A DNA stretch of 64,000 nt from Microbulbifer variabilis (GCF_020524905.1 NZ_JAIVKI010000003.1:62001-126000); one strand, 5' to 3'; shown: positions 26,157-36,102, numbered from the stretch's first letter. Translations and numbers: made by a program. The notes: generated by a model not told the origin, from the letters alone.

Positions 26157-26619
26157 CGTGAAGAGCCTCCCTTAGCTGCCGTTTGGTTTCTTCAAATCCC
26201 AGCAGCGGGCGTAGCTTTTTCTGGTAAAGCAGTACACCGAGGAAAAGACTGACTTGTATCAGGATAAATACGGTAAATCCGATATATATCGACTGGCTAA
26301 AATAATAGGCCATTAAACCCACGCCTCCACAGAGGCTGACAAGTAGTGCCGTTCCCAGGGGTACCAACATCAGCTGCAGGAAAATCAATCGCTTTCCCAC
26401 GGTCAGGGTTCTTTCCAGTTCTAGCTGAAACAATCGCTGAATATTACCCAGCCAGGCTGTCAGTAAAGTTAGGGTGGCTTCGGCGCGCGCCAAAGCCTCT
26501 TCCAAACCGCCGCCTGAATTGCTGTTATCACTGGTTTCAGCGAAACCGTCCCGTCCGCGCTGTTGCGCGGCCGGGTCGGGATTCTGATCAGCTCCCTGGC
26601 GTTTCTTTCCATTGCCCAT
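26134..26619 (-). CDS. Phage-holin-like membrane protein, YqjE family
   Basis: 161 residues. After a Gln/Asp/Asn-rich N-terminus and a helical stretch (LARAEATLTLLTAWLGNIQRLF), two adjacent hydrophobic helices lie at about residues 82-105 and 112-135, followed by a basic tail (KKLRPLLGFEETKRQLREAL). This is the plan of the putative holin-X/YqjE family. In E. coli YqjE sits in the inner membrane with YqjD under RpoS control. Start ATG at 26619 has GGAAAC upstream, and the DUF883 gene lies 34 bases before it. Despite the family name there is no phage context here. Confidence 0.8.
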   Translation of the reverse strand: MGNGKKRQGADQNPDPAAQQRGRDGFAETSDNSNSGGGLEEALARAEATLTLLTAWLGNIQRLFQLELERTLTVGKRLIFLQLMLVPLGTALLVSLCGGVGLMAYYFSQSIYIGFTVFILIQVSLFLGVLLYQKKLRPLLGFEETKRQLREALHDVAETIK

Positions 26620-26653
26620 CGGCGGTTTCCTTACCGGTTAAAATGGGAAACGC

Positions 26654-26902
26654 TTATTTGAAAAGCTTGGCGATCGCCCAGCCGACCACAAAAGCACAGC
26701 CGACCGCAAGGATCGGTCTTTCCCGCAGGGAAGACTCTGCTTTTTCCATGACTTCTGTAGCGCGTTTTCTCTGTTGCTGAACAGAAGATCTCGCTCTCTG
26801 TCTCAAGTTTTCAGCAGCATCGGAAGCGGCCTCTCCTGCGAGATTATAGGCCTTTTGCAGCTTTTCCCTGCTGGAGTTATGTGGAGATCTTGCAGTTGCC
26901 AT
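26654..26902 (-). CDS. DUF883 family protein (ElaB/YqjD-like)
   Basis: 82 residues with GGAG eight bases before the ATG. An amphipathic charged helix (residues about 12-60, with AGEAASDAAENLRQRARSS) leads to the C-terminal tail anchor RERPILAVGCAFVVGWAIAKLF, the hallmark of the YqjD/ElaB/YgaM group. In E. coli these proteins are tail-anchored in the inner membrane, bind ribosomes and accumulate in stationary phase. It is the first gene of a three-gene operon with the holin-like and small membrane genes. Confidence 0.88.
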   Translation of the reverse strand: MATARSPHNSSREKLQKAYNLAGEAASDAAENLRQRARSSVQQQRKRATEVMEKAESSLRERPILAVGCAFVVGWAIAKLFK

Positions 26903-27075
26903 CGGGTTGCTCCTTTTTCAGGGGATGATTGCCGCAGAATTTTATAGTCGCAGCGATCAATTCACAGGAACATTGGCCCCCTTTTTTAGGGTAATTAAAA
27001 ATAAACTTTAGGCGCTTTCGGTGGCTTTGGTTATAAGGCTATTGATAGGAACTTTGTGGAAATTAATTTGTGAAT

Positions 27076-28017
27076 TTATAGGCTGAGTTTCCGCTTCCAG
27101 GTCTCGATATTTCTTACAACGCCATCTAACAGGCGCTGGCGGCTCTCGCGACTGATCCAGGCATTGTGGGGGGTGATAATCAGGTTGGGAATATCATTGG
27201 CCAGCAATGGGTGACTCGCCGGTGGGGGCTCCTCGCTCAGTACATCCAGAGCGACACCGCCGAGCTTCCCGCTGCGCAGAGCATCGGCAACGGCTTCCTC
27301 ATCTACGAGACCACCCCTGGCGGTGTTTACCAATAGAGCGCCGGGTTTCATTGTGGCGATAAAGTCGCGATCGATTAACTTTTCAGTTTGTGCCGTGAGA
27401 GGGCAATGCAGACTGATAACATCGGATTCCTTTTTTAATTGTGCTAATGGCACCCGGCCTGGATGTTTTTCTCCGCTGAAAGACTCCGCAATTAAAACGC
27501 GCATATCCAGGGCTTCTCCCAGTTTGGCAACTCTTTGCCCCAACTCACCATAACCAATAATTCCCAGGGTTTTACCAGCCAATTCCACCACCGGATGATC
27601 GAGTAAACAGAAAATTTCAGACTGACTCCAACGGCCGGCCATTACGTCCTGATGGTAGTGATGCCAGCGGGAGGCAAGAGCGAGGATTAATGCCAAGGTG
27701 TGCTGTGGCACAGAGGCGCCAGCGTATCCCTGCACATTGCGCACGGAAATATTCAAATCCTGTGCAGCTTCCAGGTCAATGTTATTGGTGCCGGTAGCAC
27801 AGACACAGATCAGTTTGAGCGAGCTGGCCTGCTCCAAGAGAGCGCGATTCAAAATCACTTTATTGGTAATGACGACTTCCGCACCGGCGATGCGTTCGGC
27901 GGTCTGTTTTGCTGAGGTAGTCTCGTAAAAATTCCAGTGGTCTAGACTGTTTATTAGGGTCTGTGTATCCAATTCCTCAAGTTTCATGGTCATTGCGTCC
28001 AGAAATACGCCGCGCAT
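27076..28017 (-). CDS. D-2-hydroxyacid dehydrogenase (hydroxypyruvate/glyoxylate reductase type)
   Basis: 313 residues from the ATG at 28017, with GAGGAA eight bases upstream; a longer start at 28053 lacks support. NAD(P)-dependent oxidoreductase reducing 2-keto acids such as hydroxypyruvate or glyoxylate to D-2-hydroxy acids. The Rossmann loop is GIIGYGELGQRVAKL (residues about 150-165). The catalytic triad is visible: Arg in NTARGGLVDEE, Glu in LDVLSEEPPP, His in ITPHNAWIS. The residue after the second nucleotide strand (VLIAES, where many members have VxxYD/R) should decide NADH or NADPH preference; here Glu suggests NADH. Likely role in glycerate/serine metabolism. Divergent from the EamA transporter gene. 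Confidence 0.88.
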   Translation of the reverse strand: MRGVFLDAMTMKLEELDTQTLINSLDHWNFYETTSAKQTAERIAGAEVVITNKVILNRALLEQASSLKLICVCATGTNNIDLEAAQDLNISVRNVQGYAGASVPQHTLALILALASRWHHYHQDVMAGRWSQSEIFCLLDHPVVELAGKTLGIIGYGELGQRVAKLGEALDMRVLIAESFSGEKHPGRVPLAQLKKESDVISLHCPLTAQTEKLIDRDFIATMKPGALLVNTARGGLVDEEAVADALRSGKLGGVALDVLSEEPPPASHPLLANDIPNLIITPHNAWISRESRQRLLDGVVRNIETWKRKLSL

Positions 28018-28164
28018 GGAATTTCCTCGGTTTCCTGTGTGAGATAGCGGCATGCTACGATAGCGGTCGCCGAATGCAATGGCTTTCAGAGGTTAGTGGC
28101 AGACCTCGCATGGTTGGCTACGGTAAGTTTTCGGGCCTTTCTGTCGCAAATGAAGAGGGCCTGT

Positions 28165-29070
28165 ATGGGAATATCGTTAACTGCAGCATCACTGGTTCTA
28201 ATCTCGGCATTTCTTCACGCGGGCTGGAATTTACTGGGAAAATCCCGCACACCCTCTCCGGCTTTTTTCTGTATCGCCACACTCAGTGTGGGTCTGTTGC
28301 TTCTCCCCCTTTGTTTTTGGGTGCTCTCGCAGGCGGATTCGTTGCCGCGCGCTTTTTGGTTGCTATTACTGGTCAGTGGTTTTTTTCAGATGATTTATAT
28401 GGGCGGCCTGGCCTTAGCGTATCAGCGCGCCGATATCGGCTTGGTTTATCCCATTGCGCGCGCCCTACCGGTTCTCCTTGTGGCCCTGGCAACGGCGTTG
28501 TTGGGGCAGGCACTGCCCTGGCTTGCTTGGTTGGGCATGTTATTGGTGACGATCGGCTGTCTATTAGTGCCACTGGTTTACTTCCGTCAATGGCATTGGA
28601 GTGTGTACTGGAGGGCCGACTGTGCCTGGGCCCTGGTGGCGGCACTCGGCACCGTGGGATATTCGCTGGCGGACAAGGGCGCATTACTTTATTTGGAGGG
28701 GGCTTTATTAGATGGGGGAGTGACTCCTCCGGTGATGGCGTATAGCTATTTGGGTTTGCAGTTTTTTGTCAGTGGGCTCTGGTTGCTGTGCAGCTGTATA
28801 AGCCGAAAGGGGCGCAGGCAATTTTTAGAGACCTTGGGAGATATGAAATTAGGGGTTTTGACCGGCCTAATGATGGGGGCGACTTATGGGCTGGTGCTGT
28901 TGGCGATGGCGATGACGGAAAATGTGAGTTACGTGGTGGCTCTGCGCCAGCTCAGTATTCCACTGGGAGTAGGGTTTGCCATCTGGCTGCTGGGGGAGCC
29001 GGCACACAGGCCCCAGCTGTTAGGGGTGGGGTTGGTGTGCGCCGGCTTGATTGCGGTGTCGTTTCGTTAG
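28165..29070 (+). CDS. EamA/DMT family transporter
   Basis: 301 residues from ATG 28165 (GAGGG six bases upstream); an ATG at 28150 would add five residues. Ten hydrophobic helices in two five-helix halves are visible, each half ending near conserved stretches such as YMGGLALAYQRADIGLVYPIARALPVLL and TYGLVLLAMAMTENVSYVVALRQLSI. This internal duplication is the drug/metabolite transporter EamA pattern. Substrate cannot be told; members export amino acids, nucleosides or metabolites. The stop lies 28 bases from the convergent metG stop. Divergent from the D-2-hydroxyacid dehydrogenase with a 147-base gap. Confidence 0.88.
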   Translation: MGISLTAASLVLISAFLHAGWNLLGKSRTPSPAFFCIATLSVGLLLLPLCFWVLSQADSLPRAFWLLLLVSGFFQMIYMGGLALAYQRADIGLVYPIARALPVLLVALATALLGQALPWLAWLGMLLVTIGCLLVPLVYFRQWHWSVYWRADCAWALVAALGTVGYSLADKGALLYLEGALLDGGVTPPVMAYSYLGLQFFVSGLWLLCSCISRKGRRQFLETLGDMKLGVLTGLMMGATYGLVLLAMAMTENVSYVVALRQLSIPLGVGFAIWLLGEPAHRPQLLGVGLVCAGLIAVSFR

Positions 29071-29098
29071 GGGGAGGCCGTGCCCACCCTATTATTCA

Positions 29099-31126
29099 TC
29101 ACATCACGCGCATGCCGGGTTTGGCGCCCTGGTGGGGCTCCAGAATCCACAGGTCTTTACCGCCGGGACCGGCGGCCAGCACCATGCCCTCACTCACGCC
29201 AAAACGCATTTTGCGCGGCGCCAAGTTAGCGACCATCACAGTGTGCTTACCCACCAGATCCTCCGGCGCATAAGCGCTCTTGATTCCGGCAAACACCTGA
29301 CGGGTCTCGCCACCCAGGTCCAAAGTCAAACGCAGTAATTTGCCGGCGCCTTCGACGTGTTCCGCCTTGGCGATCAGCGCGATACGCAAATCCACTTTGG
29401 CGAAATCGTCGAACTGGATCTGTTCGGCAATAGGGTCTTCCGCCAGCGGGCCACTGGCCGCTTTGGCCTCGGCCTGCAGCTGTGCCAGAGACTCCTGCGC
29501 GGCCTCCATCACGGCGTCTACCTGGGTTTTTTCCACCCGTTGCAGCAGTGGTTTAAATTTGCTGATCTCGTGATCAGCCAGCGGAGTGGTGGCCTGATTC
29601 CAGGCCAGTTCGCTGTTGAGGAATTCTGCGGCTTTTTGTGCGGTGTTGGGCAGTACCGGTGCCAGCCAGGTGATCAGTGCGCGGAACATATTCACGCCCT
29701 GTGAGCAGATCGCCAGAACCTCGGCTTCTTTGTCTTCCTGCTTGGCTAGAGACCAGGGCGCCTTGTCTGCGATCCAGGCGTTGGCGGCATCGGCCAGGGC
29801 CATAATATCGCGCATAGCGCGGGCGTATTCGCGTTGCTCGTAGTAATCGGCAATCCGTGGAGCGGCCTCGACAAACTGGTTCCACAGCTGTTCATCGGCC
29901 AGTTCGGTGGCGAGCTGGCCGCCAGCCTTGCTTACAAATTTGGCGGTGCGCGAAGCGATATTGACGACCTTGCCTACCAGGTCGGAATTTACCTTGGCGA
30001 TAAAGTCGTCAAGATTGAGATCGAGGTCATCCACGCCGGAGGTGAGTTTGGCGGCGAAGTAATAGCGCAGATATTCTGGGCTCAGGTGATCCAGGTAGTT
30101 GCGGGCATTGATAAAGGTGCCACGGGACTTGGACATTTTCTTGCCGTTAACGGTGAGAAAACCGTGTACGCACACTTTGTTGGGGGTGCGGAAATCGGCG
30201 GAGTCCAGCATGGCCGGCCAAAACAGGGCGTGGAAATTGACGATGTCCTTGCCGATAAAGTGGTACACCTCGGCATCGCTGTCTTTTTTCCAGTAATCGA
30301 GCCAGTCGCTACCATTTTTGTCACAGTAGTTTTTCAGACTGGCCATATAGCCGATGGGTGCGTCCAGCCATACATAGAAGTATTTGCCCGGCGCGTCCGG
30401 GATTTCAAAACCAAAATAGGGCGCGTCGCGGGAAATATCCCATTCCTGCAGCCCCTCTTCGAGCCACTCGGCCAGCTTGTTGGCGACCTCATCCTGTAAG
30501 GTACCGGAGCGGGTCCAGTTGCGCAGGAACTCGGTAAAGGCCGGCAGAGTGAAGAAGAAGTGTTCGGACTCTTTTTCCACCGGGGTGGCACCGGAGATGG
30601 CGGATACCGGATCGATCAGCTCAGTGGGGCTGTAAGTTGCACCACAGGCCTCGCAGTTGTCACCGTACTGATCGGGAGTACTACAGCGCGGGCAGGTGCC
30701 CTTGATATAGCGGTCCGCCAGGAACAGCTGTTTCTCCGGGTCGAAAGCCTGGGTGATGGTGCGCGAGGCAATATGGCCGTTGTCGCTGAGACGGCGATAG
30801 ATCATTGAGGACAACTCGCGGTTTTCCTCCGAATGGGTGGAGTGGTAGTTGTCCACGCCAATCAGGAAATCGGCAAAATCCCGCTCGTGCTCCGCCTGCA
30901 TATTGGCGATATGTTGCTCGGGTGTCAGGCCCAGCTGTTCGGCCTTGAGCATGATTGCGGTGCCGTGCGCATCATCAGCGCAGAGGTACAGACAGTCATT
31001 ACCGCGGGAGCGTTGAAAGCGCGCCCAGATATCGGTCTGGATATATTCGAGTATGTGGCCCAAGTGCAGGGAGCCATTGGCGTAGGGGAGTGCGCTGGTG
31101 ACTAGGATTTTGCGCGTATCGGGCAT
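29099..31126 (-). CDS. metG: Methionyl-tRNA synthetase
   Basis: 675 residues from ATG 31126; an ATG at 31138 would add MEKP. The enzyme loads Met onto tRNA-Met. Class I signatures: HLGH inside [13 protein letters not shown] (about residue 20) and KMSKS in [12 protein letters not shown] (about residue 335). A zinc knuckle is seen as [17 protein letters not shown] near 145-160. The anticodon-binding helical domain follows, and the last 110 residues are a tRNA-binding (Arc1p/EMAP-like) domain ([13 protein letters not shown] ... [10 protein letters not shown]), which makes dimers in the E. coli enzyme. Length matches E. coli MetG (677). It is divergent from apbC, as in many Gammaproteobacteria. 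Confidence 0.96.
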   Translation of the reverse strand: MPDTRKILVTSALPYANGSLHLGHILEYIQTDIWARFQRSRGNDCLYLCADDAHGTAIMLKAEQLGLTPEQHIANMQAEHERDFADFLIGVDNYHSTHSEENRELSSMIYRRLSDNGHIASRTITQAFDPEKQLFLADRYIKGTCPRCSTPDQYGDNCEACGATYSPTELIDPVSAISGATPVEKESEHFFFTLPAFTEFLRNWTRSGTLQDEVANKLAEWLEEGLQEWDISRDAPYFGFEIPDAPGKYFYVWLDAPIGYMASLKNYCDKNGSDWLDYWKKDSDAEVYHFIGKDIVNFHALFWPAMLDSADFRTPNKVCVHGFLTVNGKKMSKSRGTFINARNYLDHLSPEYLRYYFAAKLTSGVDDLDLNLDDFIAKVNSDLVGKVVNIASRTAKFVSKAGGQLATELADEQLWNQFVEAAPRIADYYEQREYARAMRDIMALADAANAWIADKAPWSLAKQEDKEAEVLAICSQGVNMFRALITWLAPVLPNTAQKAAEFLNSELAWNQATTPLADHEISKFKPLLQRVEKTQVDAVMEAAQESLAQLQAEAKAASGPLAEDPIAEQIQFDDFAKVDLRIALIAKAEHVEGAGKLLRLTLDLGGETRQVFAGIKSAYAPEDLVGKHTVMVANLAPRKMRFGVSEGMVLAAGPGGKDLWILEPHQGAKPGMRVM

Positions 31127-31338
31127 CGGTTTTTCCATCGCTGTGGGTTGCGGCCGGAGGCTCCGCTGGAGTGGCCGGAGATCGTCAAAAGACGGCGAAA
31201 TATAGCAGATTTGTGCTATGCCGGGGAGGCATGGGATACGCCGAGTGCGAAAGTGGTTGGATTGATCCAGTCGCTGGCGCTGGGCCGCTTCATCCGACAC
31301 AATGCGGTTCTGACAAGAAGCACCTAAAGGGAGATACC

Positions 31339-32490
31339 GTGAGCGATCACCACCACGATCATGAAGAGTTATCAAAGGAAGTGCAGGCCGAGCTTGAGCG
31401 CCTGGCGGAGTGCCTTGGTCAGTTGCAGGACCCGGCCAGTGGCCTGCCTCTGGATGAACTGGATGCAGATATTGAAGTGGGCTACGAGAGCGATACCGTG
31501 TTTGTTGGTATCACCCTCGGCTACCCCTGTGCGAGCCAGGAAGGGCTGTGGCGCCAGTGGGTCACTGAGGCTTGTGAACCCCTGATGAAGAGCGGACCTC
31601 TGGCAGGTAGTACGCTGCAATTTGAATTGTTTTGCGATATTCCTGCGACCTCTTCGGCCAATGCCCCGGAACCGTTGCGTGGAGTGAAAAATATTGTCGC
31701 TGTCGCCTCCGGTAAGGGCGGTGTAGGCAAGTCCACTACGGCGGTGAACCTGGCTCTGGCATTGGCGGCAGAGGGCGCGCGAGTCGGGCTGCTCGACGCA
31801 GATATCTATGGCCCCAGTCTACCTACCATGCTCGGCACCGAAGGGGTTCGCCCACATGTAAAGGAGCAGAAATTCTTCGTACCCGTGGATGCGTTGGGTA
31901 TCGAGACAATGTCACTGGGGTATTTGATGACAGAAGATACCCCGGCAGTTTGGCGCGGCCCTATGGCCAGTGGTGCACTCAATCAAATTCTTACGCAAAC
32001 ACTCTGGTGTGACGCCAAGGAAGAGCTGGATTATCTGATTGTGGACATGCCTCCCGGTACCGGAGACATCCAGCTGACGTTGGCGCAAAAAACTACCTTG
32101 GCCGGGGCAGTAATTGTCACTACACCTCAGGATCTGGCCCTAAAAGATGCGATTAAGGGGGTAGAAATGTTCCGTAAGGTATCGGTACCTGTGCTCGGTA
32201 TTGTTGAGAACATGGCACTGCACACTTGTTCCAATTGCGGCCACAGCGAACCGATTTTTGGTTCCGGCGGTGGTGAGCGTATCGCAGAGGAATACGATAC
32301 CCACCTGCTTGGTGAATTGCCCCTGGCCCAAAAAATCCGCGCCGATATCGATAGTGGCCACCCTAGTGTGATCGCAGACCCGGAGGGTGAAATTGCCGGT
32401 TTCTATCGTGAGATTGCCCGCAAAGCCGCGGCTCAGGTTTGGTTGAATGCCAGCAGTGACGAGGAATTGCCGGAAATCGAAATTAGTTGA
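31339..32490 (+). CDS. apbC: Iron-sulfur cluster carrier protein ApbC (Mrp)
   Basis: 383 residues from GTG 31339 preceded by AAGGGAG. It binds and transfers [4Fe-4S] clusters to apo-proteins in the cytoplasm, with ATP hydrolysis. An N-terminal MIP18/DUF59-like domain (residues about 10-105) precedes the P-loop ATPase: [10 protein letters not shown] at about 124-133, [12 protein letters not shown], and [12 protein letters not shown]. The cluster-binding CxxC is CSNCGH near residue 300. The N-terminus carries a His-rich run (SDHHHDHEE), which could be an additional metal site. Ends in an acidic tail. Followed by a Rho-independent terminator. Confidence 0.94.
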   Translation: MSDHHHDHEELSKEVQAELERLAECLGQLQDPASGLPLDELDADIEVGYESDTVFVGITLGYPCASQEGLWRQWVTEACEPLMKSGPLAGSTLQFELFCDIPATSSANAPEPLRGVKNIVAVASGKGGVGKSTTAVNLALALAAEGARVGLLDADIYGPSLPTMLGTEGVRPHVKEQKFFVPVDALGIETMSLGYLMTEDTPAVWRGPMASGALNQILTQTLWCDAKEELDYLIVDMPPGTGDIQLTLAQKTTLAGAVIVTTPQDLALKDAIKGVEMFRKVSVPVLGIVENMALHTCSNCGHSEPIFGSGGGERIAEEYDTHLLGELPLAQKIRADIDSGHPSVIADPEGEIAGFYREIARKAAAQVWLNASSDEELPEIEIS

Positions 32491-32509
32491 ACCCAATCGC
32501 GATACCGAT

Positions 32510-32546
32510 CACAAAGCACTAAATTTTTATTTCTTTGTGGTTTTTT
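32510..32546 (+). terminator. Rho-independent terminator of apbC
   Basis: CACAAAG (32510-32516) and CTTTGTG (32533-32539), followed by GTTTTTTG; 20 bases after the apbC stop. AT-rich stem but properly formed. Confidence 0.65.
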
Positions 32547-33244
32547 GTTGGGTTAAAAACCCCTATATTGAGCCCCTTCGAGCGCCCTTGTGAAATTTCT
32601 TTTTATGAGGGCGCTTAATATTGATAGGCTGGTGTCAATCATCGGTTTATCGCTTCTTTATCGAGATTCATAATAACACTTATTAATAAGGCTTTTTAAT
32701 AAAGGCTAGTAATAATGTCTTGTGGGAACAGATCTTAACGTATTTTATTTATTGCATTCTTGTATTTGCAGGGGCTTCGTTCTTGGGTGCGGGGCTGTTA
32801 ACCTGTACAGGAAGTATGGTGAGTTAATCGTTAGGGTTTTAGTATTTATTTAACAGACTTGGTATAAGCTGAAGATATTAGTGACTGCTTTTTCCCCAAT
32901 TACTTAAACTCAGCCATTACCACAAAAAAAAGAAAGTATTTATGCTGTATTTTCTCAGATGATCGTCATGGTAATTATGTGGCTTTGAATTTTTTGCAGG
33001 GGGAAGCCGGACTGTCAGAAAACCAGTGGTAATCCACGGAGTTTACCGGAGTCATTTCCTGACTACCCGTGATCAACGCTCGACAAATTGGTACAGGCTG
33101 CGAGTGCCGAGGGTAAAGCATTTCAGGAGTGTGTAAACCTGTGGTGGCTGCCTTGTTTCTGATAACAGGCAGAGGTTATATCGGGCATTGCAGTAGCTGT
33201 AGTCGATAAAAATAACAAAGACAAAAGCGCGAGTGCTTTCATCC
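32547..33244. other. Long AT-rich non-coding stretch
   Basis: About 700 bases with no credible reading frame. It holds an inverted repeat AGCGCCCT (32581-32588) / AGGGCGCT (32608-32615) with a 19-base loop and a small perfect palindrome CCTGTACAGG at 32802-32811. The length without a gene is unusual for this compact window; a small RNA or a long leader for the downstream STAS-like gene is possible but I see no signature. Confidence 0.4.
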
Positions 33245-33637
33245 ATGAATTTTAATATTAGCTATCGACCGATAGGGGGCATAGCACGGGTATTATTTTA
33301 TGGCCCCGTAGGAATTGCGGAAAAAATGGAGGCTGCTGCCCGGCTGGTAGAAAAATACCGTCACCGTGTACCACTGCGGGTGCTACTGGATATGCGTTAT
33401 GCCCGTGCCAAGGTCACACTGGAGGAGCAGCGGCAATTCACCAGCTTTATTGCTGAGCACCCGGTATTACGGCGCGCATATATTGCGGTTTTACATCCCC
33501 GCAACCGTTGTACTTCACCGCTGGCGACTGATGGAACCTGTCTGTGTCGGCACAGTTCGCGGGAGTTTGTTGCCGAGGCAGAAGCTGAGGCCTGGCTCAC
33601 CCAAACCAAGGGCACCCCAAGACCTCTGCTGCGCTAA
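33245..33637 (+). CDS. STAS/SpoIIAA-like fold protein, hypothetical
   Basis: 130 residues from ATG 33245 (a GTG at 33233 would add four). The pattern of short beta strands and helices, YRPIGGIARVLFYGPVGIAEKM then VPLRVLLDMRYARAKVTLEE and AYIAVLHP ... EFVAEAEAEAWL, resembles SpoIIAA/STAS-like domains in which a strand-helix module binds regulators or ligands. Two unusual CxC-like clusters (RNRCTSPLATDGTCLCRHSS) occur in the loop before the last helix. No strong ribosome binding site is visible. It lies after a 700-base non-coding stretch and converges on trhO with only three bases between stops. Function unknown. Confidence 0.55.
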   Translation: MNFNISYRPIGGIARVLFYGPVGIAEKMEAAARLVEKYRHRVPLRVLLDMRYARAKVTLEEQRQFTSFIAEHPVLRRAYIAVLHPRNRCTSPLATDGTCLCRHSSREFVAEAEAEAWLTQTKGTPRPLLR

Positions 33638-33640
33638 GTA

Positions 33641-34642
33641 TTACGCCTGCTGGGCTTTGGCCTGTTCGGCCTCTGCCTGGCGGCGGCGCTCCTCTTTCTT
33701 ATGAAGGCGTTTGGCGACAGTTGTCTCGCGGGCATCCTGGCCCATATGTTTTTCTCCGCGCTTTTTGGCCAGCTGGATCTGCTTTTCGCGTTCGCGGAAA
33801 CGGATACGGTCCGCGTCACTCACTTTGTCGTAACAGTGCGGGCAGCTGACACCTTGTTCGAACTTCTCGGACTGCTGGTCTTCCCTGGTGATTGGCATGC
33901 GACAGGCGTTGCATTGGTCGTACTGGCCGCGCTCCAGGTCGTGGTTGACGGTGACACGTTCGTCAAAGACGAAGCACTCGCCCTCCCACAGGGATTCCTC
34001 TTTGGGGACTTCTTCCAAGTACTTGAGAATGCCGCCGTGCAGGTGGTAAACCTCTTCAAAGCCCTGCTCCTTCATGTAAGCGGTGGACTTTTCGCAGCGG
34101 ATGCCACCAGTGCAGAACATGGCGACTTTCTTGTGTTTGGCCGGATCCAGGTTCTCTTTGACGTACTGGGGGAACTCGCGGAAGGTTTCGGTATTTGGGT
34201 TAATCGAGTCTTTGAAAGTACCGACCTGGAATTCGTAGTCATTGCGGGTATCCACAACAATGACTTCTGGGTCGCTGATCAGGGCGTTCCAATCCTTGGG
34301 CTTGACGTAGGTCCCAACCACACGGCGGGGGTCAATGCCCTCCACACCCATGGTGACAATTTCCCTCTTCAGCTTGACCTTGCTGCGTAAGAAAGGCATC
34401 TCACCGGTGAAGGATTCTTTGTAATCCAGTTCGGCGAGGCGTTCGTCTGATTTTAGGTAGGCAAGAAGGGCGTCGATACCGTCACGGGAACCGGCAACGG
34501 TACCGTTAATGCCCTCGCGGGCCAGGAGCAGGGTGCCGCGTACCTGGTTTTTCAGCATGACTTCAAGCAGGGGTGCGCGCAAAGACTCGAAGTCCTCCAG
34601 AGTGACGAACTTGTAGAGCGCACAGACAACATATTGATTCAT
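33641..34642 (-). CDS. trhO: tRNA uridine(34) hydroxylase (rhodanese family)
   Basis: 333 residues, AAGGAAG before ATG 34642. TrhO (YceA) installs the 5-hydroxyuridine at tRNA position 34, the first step of the cmo5U/mcmo5U wobble modification, together with the prephenate-dependent TrhP route. An N-terminal acylphosphatase-like domain (residues 1-100, [17 protein letters not shown]) is followed by a rhodanese domain; the active-site loop is [12 protein letters not shown] with Cys177 and a second Cys183. A C-terminal zinc-like motif CNACRMPI ... CPHCYDKV (residues about 245-280) and a basic Lys/Arg/Glu tail follow. Length and motifs match the family. Confidence 0.95.
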   Translation of the reverse strand: MNQYVVCALYKFVTLEDFESLRAPLLEVMLKNQVRGTLLLAREGINGTVAGSRDGIDALLAYLKSDERLAELDYKESFTGEMPFLRSKVKLKREIVTMGVEGIDPRRVVGTYVKPKDWNALISDPEVIVVDTRNDYEFQVGTFKDSINPNTETFREFPQYVKENLDPAKHKKVAMFCTGGIRCEKSTAYMKEQGFEEVYHLHGGILKYLEEVPKEESLWEGECFVFDERVTVNHDLERGQYDQCNACRMPITREDQQSEKFEQGVSCPHCYDKVSDADRIRFREREKQIQLAKKRGEKHMGQDARETTVAKRLHKKEERRRQAEAEQAKAQQA

Positions 34643-34841
34643 GGTACTTCCTTAATTGCAGTCCGGAGCGTAAATCCGGGGCAGAAAAAATCGCCGCGCA
34701 TTTTATCGCAAAAAAAACAACTTGTCGTACATTTAGCAAGCACTCCAGCTGTTGCCCCGGCCCAACAATATTTGTTGACCGGGAAGCCGCAACTTGTCAA
34801 AGTTCTGGCCGAATTTTCAGGGTCATAGCGAGGTGAACCCC

Positions 34842-35102
34842 ATGGGCGAAGAATTTGCACCGAAAGAATCGGAGTTGAGCCAGATCTACCGCGAGGGCGA
34901 TGTATCTGTGCAGATCGATATATACGAAGATGACGAGGGTGGCTGGCTACTCGAAATTGTCGATGAGAATAATAACTCCACCGTGTGGGAGGATGCCTTC
35001 GAGACAGAGCGGGAAGCTTTAGAGGAAGCCCTGGATGCACTGCGCGAAGAGGGGATTTCCACGTTTGTGGGGCCGGTGCAGGAAACGGATGGCAGCTGGT
35101 AA
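34842..35102 (+). CDS. Small acidic conserved hypothetical protein
   Basis: 86 residues from ATG 34842, chosen because GAGGTGAA lies eight bases upstream; an upstream in-frame ATG at 34794 has no such site. The protein is strongly acidic (many Asp/Glu) and has a compact beta-then-alpha look: DVSVQIDIYEDDEGGWLLEIVDENNNSTVWEDAF followed by a helix EREALEEALDALREEG and a short terminal strand. This resembles small single-domain proteins widespread in marine Gammaproteobacteria with no assigned function. It stands alone on the plus strand, divergent from trhO with a 199-base gap. Confidence 0.7.
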   Translation: MGEEFAPKESELSQIYREGDVSVQIDIYEDDEGGWLLEIVDENNNSTVWEDAFETEREALEEALDALREEGISTFVGPVQETDGSW

Positions 35103-35352
35103 GGTTGCTACGCCTTTGGCCCCTTAAAGTGCGCTCGCTACACAGGCGGGCGTTTGGGGTTACTCTCCTCTGCCAAACCCTCCCAGACCTTGGGAGCCAC
35201 TGATTATTGCTTCTTACCTGCCAGTAACTGCTATGGTTATGGTGAAGGGAATCGCGACTGTGTGACAGCACACCCCAATCACAGCGCCGTCGCGAGGCAA
35301 CTGTGGAGCTTTTGTCTCCGACGGTGCTACCTAAGCAGCGGTTGCCTCTCCC

Positions 35353-35892
35353 ATGATAATACGCGGCTTTTTCACTGTGATCTGCTTGCAGATTCTGTCC
35401 TTTTCCCTCTACGCCGATCCCTTGGCGATATCCAGCCAGCAGCAAATTCAAACAGATCTCAAGGAAGTCCGCTTAATCGCAAAACTACGCGGCTACGCCA
35501 TCTTGGCGGGACGTCACTGTATAAATTGCGATGAAAACCTCGCAATTTATATACGGCGTATTGCCAGGCCCGGTGAAACGGAAAGTACTCACCAGACAGA
35601 TGACGAGGTCGATCGTTATATCTATCCGGGTAAGTACCTGGACTATATGTCGAAAAAATTGGTGGAAAAAACCCGCATGTTCTATGGCCATTGCTATGAA
35701 GGGCAGCCCTCCCTTTTATGGCTCACTGAATACCGTTCGGGAGATACTTGGGTCCAATCTGAATATCTGGTTTTACTCGGCGATGAGGGGCTGGAGCATC
35801 GTTACGTAGAAGGGCAGCAGCCGAGTGTTTTGCAGCTGGAGAGCGAGCACTGTAAGGAGTTGCCTGGGGCGTTAATGGAAATGGAGCCTTAG
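35353..35892 (+). CDS. Exported hypothetical protein
   Basis: 179 residues. MIIRGFFTVICLQILSFSLYA is a signal peptide with cleavage before DPLA. The mature protein has a predicted helix-rich start (SSQQQIQTDLKEVRLIAKLRG), a CINCDENLAIYIRR segment and several Cys (about residues 56, 59, 118, 171), so disulfides or metal binding are possible in the periplasm. The middle region has YIYPGKYLDYMSKKLVEKTRMFYGHCYEG, and the C-terminal part has WLTEYRSGDTWVQSEYLVLL, a small beta sheet. No family recognised. A perfect 12-bp inverted repeat lies inside the gene. Single-gene unit. Confidence 0.6.
   Translation: MIIRGFFTVICLQILSFSLYADPLAISSQQQIQTDLKEVRLIAKLRGYAILAGRHCINCDENLAIYIRRIARPGETESTHQTDDEVDRYIYPGKYLDYMSKKLVEKTRMFYGHCYEGQPSLLWLTEYRSGDTWVQSEYLVLLGDEGLEHRYVEGQQPSVLQLESEHCKELPGALMEMEP
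35520..35551. repeat. Perfect inverted repeat inside a coding region
   Basis: Arms TATAAATTGCGA (35520-35531) and TCGCAATTTATA (35540-35551), eight-base spacer, inside the exported hypothetical gene. A 12-bp perfect match is unlikely by chance at any given place, and may be a DNA operator or an mRNA hairpin. Confidence 0.55.
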
Positions 35893-36028
35893 GAGTGCCT
35901 GATTGCCAATAAAGGTTGGAGATATTAACTAGCGGGAAAAGGAATATATTGCACTCAGAGTCCTAGGAGGCATAAATACCTATTTCGAGTATGCAAGGCT
36001 GCGCCCATTAAGTTTAATCAAAGAATAA

Positions 36029-36058
36029 AATAAAAAAACCCCGCTGGAGGGCGGGGCC
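36029..36058 (-). terminator. Rho-independent terminator of the 3D-domain gene
   Basis: On the minus strand CCCCGC-cctcca-GCGGGG (36051-36056 paired with 36039-36044) followed by a run of seven T and further AT sequence, 45-60 bases after the stop of the gene at 36103. Confidence 0.85.
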
Positions 36059-36102
36059 AAAAGGGTCGTTGAAATCAAAGGGTTGATGAAATCAGTTCTG
36101 CT

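Noticed and set aside
32802-32811. CCTGTACAGG as a LexA box
   Set aside because: LexA boxes need an eight-base spacer between CTGT and ACAG; this has none.
34639-35451. 270-codon minus frame spanning two plus-strand genes
   Set aside because: Covers the trhO promoter and the acidic 86-residue gene; no family, His/Arg/Ser-biased composition.
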